This document shows, in pieces, positions 7,493-11,138 of a stretch of DNA of 11,138 nucleotides. The DNA lies in the NCBI GenBank assembly GCA_038326725.1, contig JBBQKI010000052.1:1-11138 (forward strand), in the 5' to 3' direction. This DNA comes from JBBQKI01 sp038326725. GTDB taxonomy: Bacteria > Bacteroidota > Bacteroidia > Flavobacteriales > Flavobacteriaceae. The notes beneath the pieces are model-generated. The model did not search any database and had not been told where the DNA came from. It saw only the letters and a list, made by a program, of their open reading frames with translations. Numbering within the stretch: position 1 is the first letter of the stretch; each line of letters starts with the position of its first letter. Both the position numbers and the translations under genes were made by a program.

Positions 7493-8257
7493 TTACGGAA
7501 CCGGGTTTTTCTTTTCGGTTTGAAGGGCCATGGTTAACAAAAAAACAGTTTCTTTTTTCGCAAAAACACTGTGCGGGATACGTGCTTTCAGGGCTAGTAT
7601 TTGACTAGAGAGCAAAGTGGTGGGACCTTTTGGGGTAGTAAAGATAATTTCGCCCTCTAAAACGTGAACACTGATATTTCCTGGGGCGGTGTGTGTTTTC
7701 ATTTCTGCTTCGGGGTGGAGGGCAATGAGCACAATCCGCATTTCATCGTTTTTAAAGAGCGTGATCGCGTTACGATCTCCGGTTTGCCATGCCTTCTCTT
7801 CTTTTAACTGTTTTTTATAGGAACTCAAGTCCATAAAAACCGAGGGGGCGTTTAAAAAACGGTCGCCTTCGGGGCGTTGCTGAGTAGAAACATTGAATGA
7901 GGTTTCGGGGGGAATATCGGTTTTTAATTTTGTTTGTGATTCCGGAGTGGATTCTACCAAAGCTTTTATCATTTCGTCTGCCATAGCTTCGGCATAAATT
8001 CCGTAACCATTCACCAAAACCCCTTTGATCTTATGATCTGCGGAAGAAATTGCATAAACAATTGCTCCGTCTCCTGGATCGGTTATTCCTTCAAAACGAT
8101 AAATTTTGTCCACCACAAATTCATCGGGATACAATTGCAGCGAATTTCCCGAACATATCAGGCAATTGTTGCTCAAATTAAAATCCGTGGTATAGCCGAG
8201 TTCTTTTAGCTTGTTCAAAACCTCGGATACGGTGGACATGGTATTTGGTGAATCCAT
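7493..8257 (-). CDS. Two-domain fusion: short Bacteroidota-specific domain plus cupin
   Basis: 254 residues from the ATG at 8255-8257. Residues about 8-100 (VSEVLNKLKELGYTTDFNL, LYPDEF, YRFEG, IVYAISS, GVLVNGYGIYAE) match, from memory, a roughly 100-residue Bacteroidota protein that databases often name 'phosphoribosylpyrophosphate synthetase'. It has no PRPP synthetase motifs, so that name is probably wrong. A linker rich in Pro, Ser, Thr and Gln (about 102-130) leads to a cupin domain (about 135-245) with WQTGDRNAITLF, MKTHTAPG (His189), HVLEGEI (His198, Glu201) and IPHS (His229) as possible metal ligands; the strict HxH cupin motif is not present. In the flavobacteria I can recall, the two parts are separate proteins. 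The ORF extends 79 more codons to a TTG at 8494, but a TAnnTTTG element (8285-8292) and the domain boundary favour the ATG. First gene of an operon with DUF488. Confidence 0.78.
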   Translation of the reverse strand: MDSPNTMSTVSEVLNKLKELGYTTDFNLSNNCLICSGNSLQLYPDEFVVDKIYRFEGITDPGDGAIVYAISSADHKIKGVLVNGYGIYAEAMADEMIKALVESTPESQTKLKTDIPPETSFNVSTQQRPEGDRFLNAPSVFMDLSSYKKQLKEEKAWQTGDRNAITLFKNDEMRIVLIALHPEAEMKTHTAPGNISVHVLEGEIIFTTPKGPTTLLSSQILALKARIPHSVFAKKETVFLLTMALQTEKKNPVP

Positions 8258-8284
8258 AGTTAAAATTCTTTTGCAGGTGATTTC

Positions 8285-8292
8285 CAAAAATA
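8285..8292 (-). promoter_or_regulatory. -7 promoter element for the cupin fusion / DUF488 operon
   Basis: TATTTTTG on the minus strand matches TAnnTTTG exactly and lies 27 bp upstream of the ATG at 8257. The transcript would start near 8278, inside the longer open frame, which supports the shorter start. No convincing -33 TTG is seen. Confidence 0.4.
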
Positions 8293-8610
8293 CGCAAATC
8301 GGGCGTGGTTTCTGGGATAGGCTTTTATAAAGTATTGTTAAGCATTGCATTTCCAAGAACACCATCAAGGCCAAAGGGAACCGGGCCTCTGAAGTCCCGG
8401 AGAAAAAAACCAAACCCAGCAAACCAATAATGGCGATAACAAGAAAAAGTCCAGAAACAGACTTGCAGAACCTTTCAACGGACCCTAGCACCAATCCGCA
8501 AAGGAATCAAAACCACAAATGGGAAAACCCCCGCTTTTTGAAGTTGGGCAAAATCATTATGGATTTGTCAAAATGAAACCCTTTTTTCAATAGGCGGGGA
8601 GAATAGTTTA
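8293..8610. other. Intergenic stretch with no gene that can be supported
   Basis: The minus strand is open from about 8506 to the ATG at 8257 and would encode a hydrophobic peptide with two membrane-like segments (VSGLFLVIAIIGLLGLVFF and ALMVFLEMQCLTILY). The only start codons are TTG/GTG or a late ATG, a stop interrupts the same frame further upstream, and T-rich DNA gives hydrophobic translations by chance. A small membrane protein cannot be excluded. No tRNA, strong hairpin or repeat is seen in the rest. Confidence 0.3.
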
Positions 8611-8781
8611 TTATCTTTTTAATATTTTAAGAGATGTTTTACTTCCTTCGGAATTAATAATCTGCACAAAATAAAGCCCATTTGCTCCTAATATATTTTC
8701 CTCGATTATCTGTTGCGAATTATATTTTCTCAACGAAATTATTTGTCCTAAAACATTCGAGATTGTAATAGTTGTTAAAAA
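8611..8781 (-). pseudogene. Orphan T9SS type A sorting-domain remnant
   Basis: The minus strand is open for 56 codons ending in a TAA at 8611-8613. The translation carries the second half of a Por secretion tail: TITISNVLGQIISL, then QQIIEENI, NGLYFVQIINSEGSKTS and the terminal LKILKR. It is blocked upstream by a TAA at 8782-8784, has no start codon that would make a secreted protein, and lacks the YPNP strand and any body or signal peptide. It aligns well by eye with the tail of the gene at 10630 (ISNILGQQIIS, EGVYFATV, FKIVKR). I read it as the 3' end of a T9SS protein gene whose 5' part was deleted or replaced. A frameshift linking it to more sequence was looked for upstream and not found. 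It is too short to be a functional exported protein. Confidence 0.72.
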
Positions 8782-8848
8782 TTAGGAATAAACAAGAGAT
8801 GAAGATTAAAGTGAATTTTCAAGGTATATAAAAGTAAAAAATGCTTTT

Positions 8849-8856
8849 TAGGTTTG
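8849..8856 (+). promoter_or_regulatory. Possible -7 element for the propeller-like T9SS gene
   Basis: TAGGTTTG matches TAnnTTTG exactly and lies about 100 bp upstream of the ATG at 8955, which would give a leader of about 90 nt. No -33 element is seen, so this is tentative. The rest of 8782-8954 is AT-rich without other recognisable features. Confidence 0.25.
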
Positions 8857-8954
8857 TGCTGGGTTTTTTATTTCCCTGAAATTTTTTTTGGTTTGTTTTG
8901 ATGACATTTTATGGTTTTCCCGATAGAAGGGCATAACTATAAAATTCCATTATA

Positions 8955-10013
8955 ATGAAAAAATCTATTTTAAGCATTGCGTTGCTTTGTTTGGCAATTA
9001 CAAGTTCTGTTCGCTCCCAGGATTTTGGGAACATTTTTAAGAGTGCTGCCACCGACGTCTATGTGATGGAAACATTTACAAACCCGGGGCAGTTTGGCAC
9101 CATTCCGTTAGCTGGGCCTTATTTTCCGTTGCAAACCGTTATAACAGGAAATGCCTTTACAATGTTGGGAGGCGATTACAACAATGCTGGTGTTATATAC
9201 ACATTCATTTTCCAAACCCCTAATTATGTGTTGGGCACTGTGGATTTGAGTACGGGTGCCGTAAATTTTGCAGCAACTGTTACGGGTAATTTATCTGGGC
9301 AATTTTTGTCTCAATTGAGTTATAATTACACCAATAATACTTTTTACGCCACAAGTGCGAATCCTAATAGTGAGAATGGTTCCAATTTTTACTCACTGAA
9401 TATTACCACCGGGGTATTGACCCAAATAGGTACAGGCACTGGAATTCCGAATGTTGTGGCTATGGAAATAGATAACAACGGTATTGTGTATGCCGCAGAT
9501 GCGGTAAGTGGCGATCTTTTTACCATTGATATTGCTACGGGTGTTGGTACTAGTGTGGGCAATATGTTTCCTGCTGGCTTAAACCCAGTGCGCAGTGGTT
9601 TTTCTGTGGACCATAGTACTAACGTGCTGTATGCGGTGCTTCAAAATAGAAGTGGGGTAATTTGGTCCTATTTCAATACTGTTAATACTACTACGGGTTC
9701 TGTTACAGAGCTTGGCTTCGGCGGTTCTAGAAAATATAGCTTGTTTGTAATTAAAGAAGAAGTACTTGGAGTGGGCGACCAAAATTTGGAGTTCTTTACT
9801 GTGTATCCAAATCCAGCAACAAACAGAATAAACATTGAAAACCATCAAGGTTTGGCGCTGAAAAGTGCAATACTCTATGATCTGTTGGGAAGAAATACAG
9901 GTGTGTTATTTGCCAATAATGAAATGAATATTGAAAGCCTTGCCAAAGGAATGTACCTGCTGAAGATAGAAACCGATGGCGCAATCGTAACCAAGAAAAT
10001 ATTGAAAGAATAG
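8955..10013 (+). CDS. Secreted beta-propeller-like protein with T9SS type A sorting domain
   Basis: 352 residues. A clear signal peptide (MKKSILSIALLCLAITSSVRSQ) sets the ATG start. The body contains four spaced repeats of the form [L/F]xx[D/N]xxTGxxxxxG, at about 94-111 (VDLSTGAVNFAATVTG), 146-161 (LNITTGVLTQIG), 188-202 (IDIATGVGTSVG) and 240-257 (VNTTTGSVTELGFGG). Between them lie strand pairs such as NTFYATS, GIVYAAD and NVLYAVL. This pattern suits a small beta-propeller of the DUF4394/NHL kind, though no named family is certain. After VLGVGDQN comes the Por tail from about 280: FTVYPNPATN, YDLLGR, AKGMYLLKIE and KKILKE at the end. The protein should be exported by Sec, cross the outer membrane by T9SS and be released or surface-bound. 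No catalytic motif is visible; a binding or adhesive role is a guess. It is flanked by gene remnants on both sides and closed by a strong terminator. Confidence 0.88.
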   Translation: MKKSILSIALLCLAITSSVRSQDFGNIFKSAATDVYVMETFTNPGQFGTIPLAGPYFPLQTVITGNAFTMLGGDYNNAGVIYTFIFQTPNYVLGTVDLSTGAVNFAATVTGNLSGQFLSQLSYNYTNNTFYATSANPNSENGSNFYSLNITTGVLTQIGTGTGIPNVVAMEIDNNGIVYAADAVSGDLFTIDIATGVGTSVGNMFPAGLNPVRSGFSVDHSTNVLYAVLQNRSGVIWSYFNTVNTTTGSVTELGFGGSRKYSLFVIKEEVLGVGDQNLEFFTVYPNPATNRINIENHQGLALKSAILYDLLGRNTGVLFANNEMNIESLAKGMYLLKIETDGAIVTKKILKE

Positions 10014-10033
10014 CCTGTTTTATATTGAATGAG

Positions 10034-10071
10034 AAACTCCCGAGACTTGGCTGTTATCGGGAGTTTTTTTT
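10034..10071 (+). terminator. Rho-independent terminator of the propeller-like T9SS gene
   Basis: AAACTCCCGA (10034-10043) pairs perfectly with TCGGGAGTTT (10057-10066) around a 13-nt loop and is followed by a run of T residues. It begins 20 bp after the stop codon. This is the strongest terminator in the window. Confidence 0.92.
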
Positions 10072-10080
10072 ATCCAAAAG

Positions 10081-10105
10081 ACAGATACACCCATTCTCTA
10101 TCTGT
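10081..10105. repeat. Short inverted repeat downstream of the terminator
   Basis: ACAGATA (10081-10087) and TATCTGT (10099-10105) are perfect 7-bp arms with an 11-nt spacer. No T tract follows on either strand, so it is not an obvious terminator. It lies about 40 bp beyond the 3' end of the ABC ATPase remnant. Function unknown; it may be chance. Confidence 0.3.
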
Positions 10106-10144
10106 ATGTATTACGGGGTTTAGCCTGTATGTTGTTTTGTTTTT

Positions 10145-10510
10145 TTATTTGGTTAGTACTTCCTCTTTTGTGCCTGACTTTAATAGTTTTCCATTGTGAA
10201 AGAAAATGATTTGCTTAGCAATTTTTGCGGCAAGGTTTAAATCGTGTACTACTCCTAAATACTACGAGGTCTTATTTTGAAGGAGTCCCATTATTTTGTG
10301 CATAAACTGAAAGGGGAATACACATCCAAATAAATGAGTGGTTTGTCAAGAATTGACTACCGACAACTGTTTTCAATGGCATACCAAATCTGTGCTACTA
10401 CTCGTACGAAATTGACGCGTTGTTTTTCGCCACTATTCATGATAAGTTACTCACGTTCTGCTATTTCCTATACATCAAAAATTGCATTATGCAACCATTG
10501 AAAATGGTGT
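10145..10510 (-). pseudogene. Decayed ABC transporter ATPase, haem/siderophore type (HmuV/FecE-like)
   Basis: Minus-strand translation in two frames gives the second half of an iron-complex or haem import ATPase. In order: AIFDV-stop-EIAERE-stop-LI, then a damaged signature MNSGEKQRVNF (normally LSGGEKQRV) and VRVVAQIW at about 10440-10380. A TAG stop follows, then a damaged Walker B LDKPLIYLD (normally LLLDEP; the catalytic Glu has become Lys) at 10350-10324. The frame then shifts, giving HKIMGLLQNKTS-stop-YLGVV, the switch motif HDLNLAAKIAKQ starting at 10246, and the normal C-terminus ending in EEVLTK with TAA at 10145-10147. At least three in-frame stops and one frameshift make the copy dead. 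Walker A is absent; traces fade out above about 10510, so the 5' boundary is approximate. No permease or binding-protein gene is nearby. Intact relatives energise haem or siderophore uptake through the inner membrane. The neighbouring open frames on the plus strand here are shadows. Confidence 0.78.
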
Positions 10511-10568
10511 GTAAATACACTAAAATTACTCATAAAATTTATAATACAATATTTCTAAAAATAAAAAA

Positions 10569-10592
10569 AAACGCTCCAGTTAAGGAGCGTTT
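10569..10592 (-). terminator. Rho-independent terminator of the right-edge T9SS gene
   Basis: AAACGCTCC (10569-10577) and GGAGCGTTT (10584-10592) form a perfect 9-bp stem with a 6-nt loop. On the minus strand the hairpin is followed by a run of T residues (10563-10570 as A on the plus strand). It lies about 40 bp beyond the stop codon at 10630. Confidence 0.85.
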
Positions 10593-10629
10593 TAGTATGT
10601 CAATACCTTATCCCCATAAGGTTGACAAC

Positions 10630-11138
10630 TTATCTTTTCACTATTTTAAAAGTTGTGGTTTTGTCTTCGTTGTTTGTTACCGTGGCAAAATATACACCTT
10701 CAGACCCTGTTATGTTCAGTTCCAAAATTTGCTGGTTCTTGAAGTTGGAAGAAATAATCTGTTGCCCGAGTATATTTGAAATTACCACTTTGCTGCTGGG
10801 GTACGAAGTGCCCAGGTTTATGATAAAATTACCGGTAGTTGGGTTTGGGTAAGAAATAACTTTGGATGTAAAAGTATCTGTGGTAACACCTAAAATGGCA
10901 GGTGTCGTTTCAAATACCCAGTAATCATCAAGGCCTTCGCTGTTCTCGCTTTTATCGCCCGAAATATTGCTGTCTGAGGAACAGAACATCGCAAAATTGC
11001 CATCTGCATTTTCTATGATGTAGGATCCGCTTTCATCGGCTGCACCGCCTATGCTGTTCTGTGAAATGATGCCACCGGAAGAATTCAATCTTACTAACCA
11101 ATAATCATAACCACCGTTTGAATTCTCGGTCTTGTCGC
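10630..11138 (-). CDS. T9SS type A sorting domain-containing protein, 3' end (partial)
   Basis: The frame is open from the window edge to a TAA at 10630-10632, giving 168 visible residues; the 5' part lies outside, so a TTG at 11088 is not a real start. The visible body holds two copies of a motif: DKTENSNGGYDYWLVRL at the edge and GDKSENSEGLDDYWVFE further on, about 55 residues apart, with SIGGAADESGSYII between. This resembles the repeated blades of large flavobacterial secreted proteins with D-Y-W repeats, often very long. After a short linker (AILGVTTDTF) comes a complete Por tail: KVISYPNPTTGNF, VVISNILGQQIIS, GSEGVYFATV and terminal FKIVKR. The product should be exported by Sec and T9SS to the cell surface or medium. 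Its terminator lies just downstream. The tail is similar to the orphan tail at 8611-8781. Confidence 0.9.
   Translation of the reverse strand, partial: DKTENSNGGYDYWLVRLNSSGGIISQNSIGGAADESGSYIIENADGNFAMFCSSDSNISGDKSENSEGLDDYWVFETTPAILGVTTDTFTSKVISYPNPTTGNFIINLGTSYPSSKVVISNILGQQIISSNFKNQQILELNITGSEGVYFATVTNNEDKTTTFKIVKR

Noticed and set aside
7493..8257. Annotation of the N-terminal domain as a PRPP synthetase
   Set aside because: No PRPP-binding loop, ATP-binding flexible loop or adequate length is present; the name appears to be a database carry-over.
8611..10592. Mobile element as a cause of the gene remnants
   Set aside because: No transposase fragments, terminal inverted repeats or target-site duplications were seen around the remnants; the short inverted repeats are too small and unrelated.
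10420..10852. Open frames on the plus strand (10420-10779 and 10622-10852)
   Set aside because: They lie opposite the ABC ATPase remnant and the T9SS tail, run through the terminator hairpin, and their translations show no protein character. They are antisense shadows.

Overview
The window looks like ordinary chromosome from a member of the Bacteroidota, most likely the family Flavobacteriaceae. The evidence is three secreted proteins (one partial) with C-terminal type IX secretion (T9SS type A) sorting domains, AT-rich sequence, almost no Shine-Dalgarno sites, several exact matches to the TAnnTTTG -7 promoter element known from this phylum, and several protein types familiar from flavobacteria. 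No genus can be named from this sequence alone.

Left part (1-2810): a possible C-terminus of a plus-strand gene at the edge, a minus-strand M20 metallodipeptidase, a tRNA-Leu(TAG) with its own promoter and terminator, and a minus-strand membrane-anchored endonuclease/exonuclease/phosphatase-fold protein. Middle part (2811-8257): a secreted beta-helix protein with a T9SS tail; a convergent DAO-type FAD oxidoreductase; a divergent BaiN-type flavoprotein; and, convergent with that, a two-gene minus-strand operon. The operon encodes a fusion of a short Bacteroidota-specific domain to a cupin, followed 4 bp later by a DUF488 protein. For several genes the position of the TAnnTTTG element favours a shorter start than the longest open frame.

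Right part (8258-11138) is looser and carries signs of decay. It holds an orphan T9SS tail without a body (8611-8781), an intact secreted propeller-like protein with a T9SS tail and a strong terminator, the wreck of a haem/siderophore-type ABC transporter ATPase (about 10145-10510) broken by stops and at least one frameshift, and the 3' end of another T9SS protein that runs off the window.

The genes do not form one pathway; most are monocistronic. I found no convincing new defence, mobile or biosynthetic system, no CRISPR array and no insertion sequence. The points most worth following are the cupin fusion operon, the two gene remnants, and the grouping of T9SS tails with one bare tail.
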